Source: Saccharopolyspora ipomoeae
GTDB taxonomy: Bacteria > Actinomycetota > Actinomycetes > Mycobacteriales > Pseudonocardiaceae
Direction: 5' to 3'
DNA length: 64,000 nucleotides
NCBI RefSeq assembly: GCF_029952525.1
Contig: NZ_JASAOF010000007.1
Location: 62,001-126,000, forward strand
Below are positions 9,463-17,495 of this stretch, in pieces (the stretch's first letter is position 1; the number at the start of each line of letters is the position of its first letter). The notes under the pieces are model-generated. The model had not been told where the DNA came from. It was given only the letters and a program-made list of their open reading frames with translations, and ran no database searches. The position numbers and the translations under genes are program-made.

Positions 9463-10314
9463 TCACTCTTCGAGGCCGAGCTTGCCCGCCAGGCGGTGGA
9501 AGTAGGCGGCGACGGTGTCGGCGCCCTCGTCGGGGAAGCCGAAGAGGACTTCGGTGACGCCGAGCTGCTCCCACCGGGCGAGCCGGTCGAAGTCGGGTTT
9601 GCCCGAGAGGGCGACGATCTGGGGATCGCCTTCGCGGCCGGCGTCCTTCCAGGTGCGCTTGAGCAGCGCGACCTTGTCGTCGATCTCGCCCTCGGTGGGC
9701 GTGGTGATCCAGCCGTCGGCGGAGCGGGCGATCCAGGCGAACGTCTTCTCCGTGCCGCCCGCACCGATCAGCACCGGGGGCCGCGGCTGCTGGACCGGCT
9801 TGGGCCACGCCCAGCTCGGCCCGAATTCGACGAAATCGCCGTGGTACTCCCCCTGCTCCTGCGACCACAGCTGCTGCATCGCCTCCAGGTACTCGCGCAA
9901 CACCGTGCGCCGCTTGCCCTTCGGGACGCCGTGGTGGGTGAGCTCGTCGACGTTCCACCCGAACCCGGCGCCCAGGCTCACCCGGCCGCCCGAGAGGTGG
10001 TCCAGCGTCGCGATGGTCTTGGCCAGGGTGATCGGGTCGTGCTCGACCGGCAGCGCCACCGCCGTGGCCAGCCGGATCCGCGACGTCACCGCGGCGACCA
10101 TCGACAGCGCCACCCACGGGTCCAGCGTCCGCAGGTACCGGTCGTCCGGCAGCTCCTCGGTGCCGGTGCCCGGGTGCGCCGCCTCGCGCTTGACCGGGAT
10201 GTGCGTGTGCTCGGGAACCCAGAAGGAGTGGAAACCCGCCTGTTCGGCCGCTTTCGCGGCGACGGCGGGGGCGATCCCCCGGTCGCTGGTGAACTGCACG
10301 ATGCCGTACTTCAT
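9463..10314 (-). CDS. LLM-class F420-dependent oxidoreductase
   Basis: A 283-residue TIM-barrel protein of the luciferase-like monooxygenase superfamily. The N-terminus MKYGIVQFTSDRGI, the FWVPEHTHIP segment and LSGGRVSLGAGFGWN are typical of the F420-dependent branch. Substrate unknown. The start overlaps the stop of the upstream CMD-like gene by 4 bp. This is the promoter-distal gene of a minus-strand operon that begins with an aldehyde dehydrogenase at 13817. Confidence 0.87.
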   Translation of the reverse strand: MKYGIVQFTSDRGIAPAVAAKAAEQAGFHSFWVPEHTHIPVKREAAHPGTGTEELPDDRYLRTLDPWVALSMVAAVTSRIRLATAVALPVEHDPITLAKTIATLDHLSGGRVSLGAGFGWNVDELTHHGVPKGKRRTVLREYLEAMQQLWSQEQGEYHGDFVEFGPSWAWPKPVQQPRPPVLIGAGGTEKTFAWIARSADGWITTPTEGEIDDKVALLKRTWKDAGREGDPQIVALSGKPDFDRLARWEQLGVTEVLFGFPDEGADTVAAYFHRLAGKLGLEE

Positions 10315-10670
10315 GAGCGGCCCTTCTCTCCCAGGATCTTCTCGATGCGCATGGTGAACTTGGTGCCCAGCGGCCAGCCGACGTAGTGCGTCAGGAACAG
10401 GCCGATCTCGCGCAGCTGCGCGTCGTCGAGCTCGTCGTTGCCCAGCGCCGCCCGCACCTGGATGTCGGCGACGTCGTCGAGACCCTGGGCGGCCAGCGCG
10501 CCCAGCAGCAGCAACCGCCGGTCGCGCAAGCTCAGACCGGGACGGGACCAGATCTCGGCGAAGAGGTGGTCGACGGTGACGCCGAAGAAGTCCCCCGGCC
10601 CGTCGGAGACCTCCCAGCCGTAGACCTCACCCATCTTGGCCAGGCCACGTGCTCGCTGCTCATCGGTCAT
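10311..10670 (-). CDS. Carboxymuconolactone decarboxylase-family protein
   Basis: A 119-residue all-helical CMD/AhpD-like protein (WSRPGLSLRDRRLLLLGALAAQG is the family core). The peroxidatic C-x2-C of AhpD is absent, so a decarboxylase-like or unknown role is more likely than peroxide reduction. Start ATG 10670 is preceded by ggaggaagc. The gene order AldA-SDR-dehydrogenase-CMD matches M. tuberculosis Rv0768-Rv0771, which adjoins its CYP51 locus. Upstream lies a 74-bp repeat module forming a mini-cistron. Confidence 0.85.
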   Translation of the reverse strand: MTDEQRARGLAKMGEVYGWEVSDGPGDFFGVTVDHLFAEIWSRPGLSLRDRRLLLLGALAAQGLDDVADIQVRAALGNDELDDAQLREIGLFLTHYVGWPLGTKFTMRIEKILGEKGRS

Positions 10671-10679
10671 GCTTCCTCC
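10663..10679. repeat. 17-bp direct repeat flanking an intercistronic module
   Basis: tcggtcatgcttcctcc occurs here and again at 10737-10753. Each copy contains a stop/start (ATGA on the minus strand) and the ribosome site of the following frame, so the 74-bp period looks like an insertion that duplicated the original ATGA junction of the two neighbouring genes. Confidence 0.85.
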
Positions 10680-10744
10680 GTGTTCTGCGGGACACCCGCA
10701 CCCGGTCGGAAGCACAACCACCGCTCCGCGCCATTTTCGGTCAT
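10667..10744 (-). CDS. 25-codon mini-cistron in a 74-bp intercistronic module, copy 1
   Basis: The frame begins at an ATGA overlap with the upstream dehydrogenase stop and ends at an ATGA overlap with the CMD start. The peptide begins MTENGAERWLC and ends VPQNTEEA. A second module of identical length at 43433-43510 is arranged the same way. They share the start (M-[T/S]-E-N) and a 31-base identical core, but the core is read in different frames, so protein-level conservation is doubtful. Whether a peptide is made is unknown. The tiling would preserve translational coupling across the insertion. Confidence 0.4.
   Translation of the reverse strand: MTENGAERWLCFRPGAGVPQNTEEA
10680..10710 (-). 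repeat. 31-base conserved core of the intercistronic module, copy 1
   Basis: Identical over 31 bases to 43447-43477. It includes gcgggacacccgc, a 5-bp stem with a 3-base loop, immediately upstream of the ribosome site of the following minus-strand gene. The same orientation relative to transcription in both copies suggests a transcript-level role or insertion constraint. Confidence 0.85.
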
Positions 10745-11595
10745 GCTTCCTCCTTCCCCACACCGAGTCCCGCCGCCAGGTCGCGCAGCGCCCGCTCCCC
10801 CAGCGGCAGCTCGACGCCGAGCCGCTCGCCGAGCCGCAGGGCCAGCGCGAGGTCCTTCTCCCCGAGGTCGCGGACGTTGCTGAAGATCGGGTACCAGTCG
10901 TCGGACGGGGACAGCTGCGCGGTGTCGCCGCGCAGCATGATCGCGCCGGGCCCACCGGTGATGGCGTCGGTGTGCCGCACGATCTCGCCGAGCGCGCGCA
11001 GGTCGAGCCCGGAGGCCTCGGCGAGCCGCTGGGCCTCGGCGGTGGCGGTGAAGGCGATGAAGTGCAGCAGGTTGCGCGCGAGCTTGAGGCGCGTGCCCGC
11101 CCCGATCTCGCCGGCGTGCACGACGAGCCCGGCCCAGCACCTGAACACCGCCTCGCAGCGGGAGAACGCCTCCTCGTCGCCACCGACCATGACCGCGAGA
11201 TCACCGCGATCCGCGCCGACCGCACCTCCGCTGACCGGCGCGTCGACCACCGAAACCCCGTGCGATGCGGCGATGTTGGCGAGCCGGGGTGCGGTGGTCT
11301 CGTCGATGGTGGAGTGCACGGCCACCACGGTTCCGGCCGCTGCCCCGGCCAGCAGCCCGTCCGGCCCGCACATCACCTCCTCGACCTGCGCGTCGTCGCG
11401 CACCATCACCGACACGACCCCGGCCTGCCGCGCGACCTCGGCCGGGGTGGCCGCCGCGCGAGCACCCCGGTCGACGAACTTCGCGACGACCTCGGGCCGG
11501 ACGTCGTGCACGACGAGCCCGTCCGGCCAGGTCAGCAGCTTGCGCGCCATCGGAGCACCGATCTGGCCGAGCCCGATGAACCCGGCGCCGCTCAC
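10741..11595 (-). CDS. NAD(P)-binding 3-hydroxyisobutyrate dehydrogenase-like protein
   Basis: A 284-residue beta-hydroxyacid dehydrogenase. The N-terminus VSGAGFIGLGQIGAPMA is the dinucleotide site, DAPVSGGAVGADRGDLAVMVGG is the substrate-binding motif, and the catalytic Lys is in GTRLKLARNLL. The start is GTG 11595, overlapping the SDR stop as GTGA. It corresponds in order to Rv0770 of M. tuberculosis. The substrate is not known. It is co-transcribed with an SDR and an aldehyde dehydrogenase, so oxidation of an alcohol or acid from sterol side chains or methyl groups is a plausible inference. Confidence 0.85.
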   Translation of the reverse strand: MSGAGFIGLGQIGAPMARKLLTWPDGLVVHDVRPEVVAKFVDRGARAAATPAEVARQAGVVSVMVRDDAQVEEVMCGPDGLLAGAAAGTVVAVHSTIDETTAPRLANIAASHGVSVVDAPVSGGAVGADRGDLAVMVGGDEEAFSRCEAVFRCWAGLVVHAGEIGAGTRLKLARNLLHFIAFTATAEAQRLAEASGLDLRALGEIVRHTDAITGGPGAIMLRGDTAQLSPSDDWYPIFSNVRDLGEKDLALALRLGERLGVELPLGERALRDLAAGLGVGKEEA

Positions 11596-12344
11596 GAGCG
11601 GATCACCTGCCCGCCGTCGACGTTGAAGATCTGCCCGGTCACCCAGGACGCCTCGTCGGACAGCAGGAACAGGCACATGCCCACCAGGTCCTCGGGCTGG
11701 CCCATGCGCTTGAGCGCCATGCCCTTGACCAGCTTCTTCACCATCTCCGGCGGTGTGGTCTCGCGGGTGGCCTCGGTGTCGGTCGGCCCGGGGGCGATGG
11801 CGTTGATCCGCACGCCCATGCCGCCGATCTCGTGCGCGAGCTGCTGGGTGAGCCCGTTGACCGCGACCTTGGCCAGCCCGTAGAAGCCGGAGTAGACCCA
11901 CGCGGCGGTCGAGGACTGGTTGACGATCGCGCCGCCACCGCGCTGCTGCATGTGCGGCACGCACGCGCGGGTGCACAGCAGCGCGCCGTCCATGTTCACG
12001 CTGAGGAACCGCTTGTAGTAGTCCCAGTCCACGGTGCAGAGCAGGTCGAGCTTCATGCCGCCGTAGATGGCGGCGTTGTTCACCAGGTGGTCGATGCCGC
12101 CGAAGCGGCTCACCGCGAAATCGGCCATCGCGGCGGTGGATTCCGGCGAGGACACGTCGACCTCGACGAACGCCGCGCTCCCGCCGTCGGCGGTGATCGC
12201 CTCGGCGACCTTCTCGCCGGACTCGGTGTTGAGGTCGGCGACCACGACGTGCGCGCCCTCTGCGGCCAGCGCCCGCGCGTAGGTCTCGCCGATGCCCTGC
12301 GCCGCGCCGGTGACGACGGCGACCTTGTCTTGGAAACGCCCCAT
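11592..12344 (-). CDS. Short-chain dehydrogenase (Rv0769-like)
   Basis: A 250-residue classical SDR with TGAAQGIGE near residue 13, NNAA, catalytic Ser in NQSSTA and YGLAK about residue 155. In Rv0769 a similar SDR sits between aldA and the Rv0770 dehydrogenase, as here. It follows the aldehyde dehydrogenase stop by 9 bp and overlaps the next gene by 4 bp. Likely NAD(H)-dependent alcohol/ketone interconversion; the substrate is unknown. Confidence 0.85.
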   Translation of the reverse strand: MGRFQDKVAVVTGAAQGIGETYARALAAEGAHVVVADLNTESGEKVAEAITADGGSAAFVEVDVSSPESTAAMADFAVSRFGGIDHLVNNAAIYGGMKLDLLCTVDWDYYKRFLSVNMDGALLCTRACVPHMQQRGGGAIVNQSSTAAWVYSGFYGLAKVAVNGLTQQLAHEIGGMGVRINAIAPGPTDTEATRETTPPEMVKKLVKGMALKRMGQPEDLVGMCLFLLSDEASWVTGQIFNVDGGQVIRS

Positions 12345-12353
12345 TGCGCCCTC

Positions 12354-13817
12354 CTACGCCGGTTCGGCGATCAGCTTGGTCTCCAGGTACTCCTCGAAGC
12401 CGGCCACGCCCATCTCGCGGCCGATGCCGGACTGCTTGTAGCCGCCGAACGGCGCGTCGCCGCCGTACCAGACACCGCCGTTGACGCCGACCGTGCCGGT
12501 GCGCAGCCGCGCGGCCACGGCCCGCGCCCGCTCCAGGTCTCCGCCGTGCACGGCGCCGGAGAGGCCGTAGGGCGAGTCGTTGGCGATGCGCACCGCGTCG
12601 TCGTCGCCGTCGTGCGGCAGGATCACCAGCACCGGCCCGAAGATCTCCTCGCGGGCGACCCGCGCGTCGTTGGTGAGCCCGGCGATGAGCGTCGGCTCGA
12701 CGAAGAACCCGCGGTCCCGCTCGGCGCGCGCGCCACCGGTGACGAACTCGCCGCCCTCGTCCCGCGCCAGCGCCAGGTAGCCCTCGACCCGGTCGCGCTG
12801 CCGCGCCGAGATCAGCGGCCCGCACACGGTTCCGGGCTCGTCCGGATCGCCGACTCCGATGCCGCGCAGGGCCTTCGCGGTCGCCTCGACGGCTTCGTCG
12901 TAGCGCTCCCGGGGCACCAGCAGCCGGGTCGTCAGGGCGCAGCCCTGCCCGGCGTGGGTGCAGACGGTGAACGCCGCGAGCCCGCAGGCCGCGCCCAGGT
13001 CGGCGTCGTCGAGGACGACGAACGCCGATTTCCCGCCCAGTTCCAGGAAGGTCCGCTTGATGCCGGGGGCCGCGGCCGCCATCACCGCGCGGCCGGTGGC
13101 GGTGGAGCCGGTGAACGACACCAGGTCGACCCGCTCGTCGGACGGCAGCTGCGCGCCCAGCGCGTGATCGTCCGAGGTCACCACGTTGACCACGCCCGGC
13201 GGGATGTCGGTTTCGCGGAGCAGGATCTCGGCGACGGCCGCCGCGCACCACGGCGTGTCCGGCGCGGGTTTGAGCACGACGGTGTTGCCCGCCGCCAGCG
13301 CGGGGCCGAGCTTGGCGAGGTTGATCTGGTGCGGGAAGTTCCACGGCGTGATCGCGCCGACCACGCCGACGGCCTCCCGCCGGGTCCAGCGCCTGCTGGG
13401 CATCCCCATCGGCTCGGCCACTCCCAGGTCGCGGGTCCACTCGTACCCGGCGGCCAGGTCGGCGAAGTAGGCGAGGTCGGCGACCGGCGCGTCCAGCTGC
13501 GCACCGTGGGTCAGGAAGCGCGGCGCCCCGACCTCGGCGATGGTGAGCTCGCGCAGCTCCTCGGCGTGCTCCTGCAGCGCGGTCCCGAGCTGCTTCAGGC
13601 AGCGCACCCGCAGGTCCACGTCGCGCGACCACCCGGTCTCGTCGAAAGCCCGCCGCGCCGCGGCGATCGCGCGGTCCAGGTCGGCGGCGGTGGCGTTGGC
13701 CGCCGTGCCGAGGACTTCCTCGGTGGCGGGGTTCGCGGTCTCGAACCGGCCGCCCGACCCGGGGTGCCACTCCCCGTCGACCAGCAGGTTCGACGTCTTG
13801 TCGGTCCAGACGCTCAT
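12354..13817 (-). CDS. NAD-dependent aldehyde dehydrogenase (AldA/Rv0768-like)
   Basis: An ALDH of 487 residues from ATG 13817 (490 from GTG 13826). It shows VGAITPWNFPHQI (cofactor site), FTGSTATGRAVM, the Glu motif LELGGKSAF, and the catalytic Cys in THAGQGCALTTR. It is the first gene of the minus-strand operon. Removal of a methyl group by CYP51 releases formate, and side-chain oxidation passes through aldehydes, so the enzyme may oxidise a sterol-derived aldehyde (inference). The start is uncertain because neither candidate has a strong ribosome site. Confidence 0.88.
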   Translation of the reverse strand: MSVWTDKTSNLLVDGEWHPGSGGRFETANPATEEVLGTAANATAADLDRAIAAARRAFDETGWSRDVDLRVRCLKQLGTALQEHAEELRELTIAEVGAPRFLTHGAQLDAPVADLAYFADLAAGYEWTRDLGVAEPMGMPSRRWTRREAVGVVGAITPWNFPHQINLAKLGPALAAGNTVVLKPAPDTPWCAAAVAEILLRETDIPPGVVNVVTSDDHALGAQLPSDERVDLVSFTGSTATGRAVMAAAAPGIKRTFLELGGKSAFVVLDDADLGAACGLAAFTVCTHAGQGCALTTRLLVPRERYDEAVEATAKALRGIGVGDPDEPGTVCGPLISARQRDRVEGYLALARDEGGEFVTGGARAERDRGFFVEPTLIAGLTNDARVAREEIFGPVLVILPHDGDDDAVRIANDSPYGLSGAVHGGDLERARAVAARLRTGTVGVNGGVWYGGDAPFGGYKQSGIGREMGVAGFEEYLETKLIAEPA

Positions 13818-13836
13818 CGGCACCACATCCGGTTTC

Positions 13837-13850
13837 TAGACACGTGTCAA
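13837..13850. promoter_or_regulatory. Palindrome gacacgtgtc upstream of the aldehyde dehydrogenase
   Basis: tagacacgtgtcaa contains a 10-base perfect palindrome in the place where a KstR box would be expected, but the core is ACA-cg-TGT rather than AAC-nn-GTT. It may be a variant operator read by another TetR protein. No assignment is possible. Confidence 0.4.
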
Positions 13851-13934
13851 GACTATGGTCCATTCATCCCGGTAGCAATAGAACCGGTTGCCCCTTCTTC
13901 GGCGAGCTCCCGTTGACACAGCATAATCGAGCCG

Positions 13935-13948
13935 TAGAACATGTTCTA
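13935..13948. promoter_or_regulatory. KstR operator (perfect) upstream of thioesterase-kshB
   Basis: tagaacatgttcta is a perfect 14-base palindrome and a full match to TnnAACnnGTTnnA. It is 30 bp upstream of the plus-strand gene at 13978 and can also serve the divergent aldehyde dehydrogenase operon. Confidence 0.88.
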
Positions 13949-13977
13949 GATATTCGGCTCAGGAGGGGACCCACCGG

Positions 13978-14607
13978 ATGACCGACGAGAGACCAGGCAC
14001 GACCTCGCTGCCGGCGGCCGGCCCGGTGCCGGTCATCCCGGAGATCCCGGCCGAGACCACGCTGCTGGCCGGCCGGATCCGCGAACTCGTGGAGGCCAGC
14101 GTGCACACCGACGTCGACGGCCCGGACCTGCGCGAAGCCGCCGAGCACGTCGCCGCGGCCGCGGCGCTGCTGCGCGAACGCACCCGCGACCGGCCGCTGC
14201 TGCTCTCGCACGTCGACGGCCACCAGGTCAGCGTGCACAACCCGGTCGAGGGGCCCGGGAACCCGCTCGCGCCACCGATGGTCGGCGTGAAGATCGACGA
14301 CTCCGGCGCGACGTCGTCGACCGCGCTGCTCGGCGCCGCCTACGAGGGCCCGCCGGGACGGGTGCACGGCGGCTGGGTGGCCTCGCTGCTCGATCACGCC
14401 GTGGGCCGCGCGGTCGCGGTGGCCGGGCACCCGGCGATGACGGTGTCGCTGGCGGTGGACTACCGCCGAGGCACCCCGCACGGCGCGCCGCTGACCATCA
14501 ACGCGCGGTTCACCGGCAAGGAGGGCCGCAAGGTCTTCGCCACCGGCGAGATCGTCGCCGACGGCGAGGTCACGGCCGAGGCCAGCGCGATCCTGGTGAC
14601 CTACTGA
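13978..14607 (+). CDS. Hotdog-fold (PaaI-type) acyl-CoA thioesterase
   Basis: A 209-residue protein whose C-terminal half has the thioesterase core GPPGRVHGGWVASLLDHAVGRA (the H-G-G motif of the PaaI/4HBT superfamily) and SLAVDYRRGTPHGAPL. Such enzymes hydrolyse acyl-CoA and could recycle CoA from stalled sterol intermediates. It starts 30 bp after a perfect KstR operator and is followed 18 bp later by kshB, so steroid-linked function is likely. The exact substrate is unknown. Confidence 0.85.
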   Translation: MTDERPGTTSLPAAGPVPVIPEIPAETTLLAGRIRELVEASVHTDVDGPDLREAAEHVAAAAALLRERTRDRPLLLSHVDGHQVSVHNPVEGPGNPLAPPMVGVKIDDSGATSSTALLGAAYEGPPGRVHGGWVASLLDHAVGRAVAVAGHPAMTVSLAVDYRRGTPHGAPLTINARFTGKEGRKVFATGEIVADGEVTAEASAILVTY

Positions 14608-14625
14608 CCTGCGAGGAGACTTGCG

Positions 14626-15654
14626 ATGCCTGAGTTCCACCGGCTGCGGGTGGCCGAAGTCGTCGAGGAGACGGCCGACGCCCGCTCTGTGGTCTTCGAC
14701 GTCGACACCGCCCGCCTGCCCTACCGGCCCGGCCAGTTCCTGACGCTGCGCATCCCGAGCGAGCGCTGCGGTTCGGTCGCCCGCGCCTACTCGCTGTCGA
14801 GCTCGCCGGTCACCGACGGGCGGCTGGCGGTCACCGTCAAGCGGACCGCCGAGGGCTACGCCTCGAACTGGATCTGCGACAACGTCGCCGCGGGCAGCGA
14901 GATCGACGTGCTGGAACCCGCCGGGGTGTTCACGCCGAAGTCGCTGGAGGCCGACCTGCTGCTGTTCGCGGCGGGCAGCGGCATCACGCCGATCATGTCG
15001 ATCCTGAAGTCCGCGCTGGCCACCGGTTCCGGACGCGTGGTGCTCGTCTACGCCAACCGCGACGAGCGCTCGGTCATCTTCGCCCGCGAGCTCACCGAGC
15101 TGGCCGCCGCGCACCCCGGGCGGCTGCTGGTGCTGCACTGGCTGGAGTCGGTCCAGGGGCTGCCGACGCAGGAGGCGCTGCAGTCGCTCGCCGGGGCGTT
15201 CCCGGAACACGACGCGTTCCTGTGCGGGCCGAAGCCGTTCATGGACACGACGCGGAAAGCGCTGCGCGAGGCGGGGTTCCCGAAGTCGTCGATCCACCTG
15301 GAGCGCTTCGCCTCGCTGGCGGGCAACCCGTTCGACACCGCCACGCCCGCTGCGGCCGAGGCCGAGGACTCGCAGCCGGAGGACTCCGTGGTCGAGGTGA
15401 CCATCGACGGCGAGGCGCACACCTTCACCTGGCCCGCCGACAAGCGGCTGCTCGACCTGCTCAAGGAGAACGGGATCCAGGCGCCGTCGTCGTGCGCCGA
15501 GGGGATCTGCGCGGCCTGCGAGTGCCGGGTCACCGAGGGCGAGGTGACGATGGTCAACAACCAGGTGCTGGAGCAGGAGGACCTCGACGACGGCTACCGC
15601 CTGGCCTGCCAGTCGCTGCCCAAGACGCCCAAGGTCAAGGTGGACTACGACTGA
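14626..15654 (+). CDS. kshB: 3-ketosteroid 9-alpha-hydroxylase reductase KshB
   Basis: A 342-residue NADH-dependent reductase that feeds electrons to KshA. Domain order: FAD domain (RAYSLSS about residues 49-55), NAD domain (GSGITPIMSIL about residues 118-128, then CGPKPFMD), and C-terminal plant-type [2Fe-2S] ferredoxin (C-A-E-G-I-C-A-A-C-E-C with a late Cys in LACQS). This matches KshB. A good ribosome site (gaggagac) precedes ATG 14626. It is separated from kshA in this genome by about 14 kb. Confidence 0.93.
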   Translation: MPEFHRLRVAEVVEETADARSVVFDVDTARLPYRPGQFLTLRIPSERCGSVARAYSLSSSPVTDGRLAVTVKRTAEGYASNWICDNVAAGSEIDVLEPAGVFTPKSLEADLLLFAAGSGITPIMSILKSALATGSGRVVLVYANRDERSVIFARELTELAAAHPGRLLVLHWLESVQGLPTQEALQSLAGAFPEHDAFLCGPKPFMDTTRKALREAGFPKSSIHLERFASLAGNPFDTATPAAAEAEDSQPEDSVVEVTIDGEAHTFTWPADKRLLDLLKENGIQAPSSCAEGICAACECRVTEGEVTMVNNQVLEQEDLDDGYRLACQSLPKTPKVKVDYD

Positions 15655-15659
15655 TCACG

Positions 15660-15673
15660 TGGAACGCGTTCTC
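15660..15673. promoter_or_regulatory. KstR-type operator 1 upstream of kstD
   Basis: tggaacgcgttctc matches TnnAACnnGTTnnA apart from the last base. It starts 5 bp after the kshB stop. Confidence 0.65.
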
Positions 15674-15715
15674 GCTATGAATCACACTGGGGCGTAGCGC
15701 GGAACTCAACAGAAC

Positions 15716-15729
15716 TATAACCTGTTTCA
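15716..15729. promoter_or_regulatory. KstR operator 2 (perfect) upstream of kstD
   Basis: tataacctgtttca matches the full TnnAACnnGTTnnA pattern and lies 28 bp before the kstD start, so kstD probably has its own KstR-controlled promoter with two boxes. Confidence 0.85.
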
Positions 15730-15756
15730 GTATCGTGAGGGCCACCTGGAGGTGCC

Positions 15757-17430
15757 ATGACAGAAGCGACCTTCGATGTCGTCGTGGTCGGCTCCGGCGC
15801 CGCCGGCATGACCGCCGCGCTCGCCGCGGCGGACCGGGGGTTGTCGGCGCTGGTCGTGGAGAAGGACCGCTACTTCGGCGGCTCCACCGCCCGCTCCGGC
15901 GGCGCCGTCTGGGCCCCGCACAACGAGGTTCTGCAACGCGCGAAGGCGGGCGACACCCCGGAGAAGGCCGCGACGTACCTGCGGCACCTCATCGGCGACG
16001 AGATCGCCGCCGACCGCCGCGAGGCGCTGCTGTCCCGCGGCCCCGAGATGGTCTCGCTGGTGCTGCGCCGCACCCCGATGAAGCTCAAGTGGATCCCCGG
16101 CTACTCCGACTACTACCCGGAGACCCCCGGCGGCACCCCGATGGGCCGCTCGCTGGAGCCGAAGCCGTTCAACGGCAAGCTGCTCGGCGACGAGCTGGCC
16201 AACCTGCAACCCCCCTACCTGCCCGCACCGGCCGGGATCACGGTCACCGCCGCCGAGTACAAGTGGATGAACCTCATCGCCCGCCACCCGCGCGGCGTGT
16301 TCACCTCGGCGAAGGTCGGCCTGCGCCGGGTGATCTCGCTGGCCACCAAGCGGCCGCTGCTGGCGCTGGGCCAGGCCCTGGCCGCCGGGCTGCGCGCGGG
16401 CCTGCTGCGCGCGGACGTGCCGGTGTGGCTCAACAGCCCGCTGACCGAGCTGCACGTCGAGGACGGCGCGGTCACCGGCGTGCGGGTGCGGCGCGGCGAC
16501 GACGACGTGCTGGTCCGCGCACGGCACGGGGTGATCATGGCCGCCGGCGGGTTCGAGAAGAACGAGCGGATGCGCAAGCAGTTCCAGCGCGAGCCGATCG
16601 GCAGCGAGTGGACCGTGGGCGCCGAGTCCAACACCGGCGACGGCATCGAGGCCGGTCAGCGCATCGGCGCGGACGTGGACCTGATGGACGACGCGTGGTG
16701 GGGACCGTCGATCCCGCTGCCCCGGGGTCCGTACTTCTGCCTGTCCGAGCGCAACCTGCCGGGCTCGATCATCGTCAACGCCGCGGGTGAGCGCTACGTC
16801 AACGAGGCGACGCCCTACGTCGACGCGGTGCACGCGATGTACCGGGGGCACGAGACCGGTGTCTCGCACATCCCGTCGTGGTTGATCGCCGATCAGCGCT
16901 ACCGCAACAACTACACCTTCGCCGGATTACCGCCCCGGCAGCGCTTCCCCGGCAGCTGGTACAAGGCCGGGGTCGTGCACTCGGCCGGGACGATCGAGGA
17001 GCTGGCGGCCAAGATCGAGGTCCCGGCCGAGGCGCTGCGGGCGACGGTGCGGCGGTTCAACGGCTTCGCCGCCACGGGCTCCGACGCGGACTTCGGCCGC
17101 GGCGACAGCGCCTACGACCGCTACTACGGCGACCCGAAGCTGCCGAACCCGAGCCTGGCGGCGCTGGAGGTCGCACCGTTCCACGCGGTGAAGATCGTGC
17201 CCGGTGATCTGGGCACCAAGGGCGGCTTGCGCACCGACGCGCGGGCGCGGGTGCTGCGCGAGGACGGCTCGCCGGTGCCCGGCCTGTACGCGGCGGGCAA
17301 CGCGAGCGCGGCGGTGATGGGTTCGACCTACGCAGGGGCCGGGGCGACGATCGGACCGGCGATGACCTTCGGGTACGTGGCCGCGCTGGACATCGCCGCG
17401 CGAGCAGAGGGCAGTTCTTCCTCGAATTGA
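15757..17430 (+). CDS. kstD: 3-ketosteroid delta-1-dehydrogenase KstD
   Basis: A 557-residue FAD flavoprotein that introduces the C1-C2 double bond in ring A. Visible features: FAD motif VVVVGSGAAGMTAALAAA near residues 9-26, STARSGGAVWAPHN, the YYPETPGG segment containing a conserved active-site Tyr-Tyr region, and the C-terminal flavin motif YAAGNASAAVMGSTYAGAGATIGPAMTFG. Its KshAB partners are also in the window. Two KstR-type boxes precede it. Confidence is high for this family; the precise steroid preference (3-keto-4-ene or 5-alpha) cannot be read off. Confidence 0.94.
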   Translation: MTEATFDVVVVGSGAAGMTAALAAADRGLSALVVEKDRYFGGSTARSGGAVWAPHNEVLQRAKAGDTPEKAATYLRHLIGDEIAADRREALLSRGPEMVSLVLRRTPMKLKWIPGYSDYYPETPGGTPMGRSLEPKPFNGKLLGDELANLQPPYLPAPAGITVTAAEYKWMNLIARHPRGVFTSAKVGLRRVISLATKRPLLALGQALAAGLRAGLLRADVPVWLNSPLTELHVEDGAVTGVRVRRGDDDVLVRARHGVIMAAGGFEKNERMRKQFQREPIGSEWTVGAESNTGDGIEAGQRIGADVDLMDDAWWGPSIPLPRGPYFCLSERNLPGSIIVNAAGERYVNEATPYVDAVHAMYRGHETGVSHIPSWLIADQRYRNNYTFAGLPPRQRFPGSWYKAGVVHSAGTIEELAAKIEVPAEALRATVRRFNGFAATGSDADFGRGDSAYDRYYGDPKLPNPSLAALEVAPFHAVKIVPGDLGTKGGLRTDARARVLREDGSPVPGLYAAGNASAAVMGSTYAGAGATIGPAMTFGYVAALDIAARAEGSSSSN

Positions 17431-17495
17431 CCGGGCATTTCAGACGTTGATCACGGGCGGTTCCGGGACGAACTGCCCTCAGTCAGGGAGGCGCA

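Noticed and set aside
10741..13863. A 1040-codon open frame on the minus strand that could be read as a giant fusion protein
   Set aside because: Only its last 284 codons, from GTG 11595, have recognisable protein sequence; the rest is the Arg/Gly-rich shadow of the SDR and aldehyde dehydrogenase genes, a usual effect of high GC.
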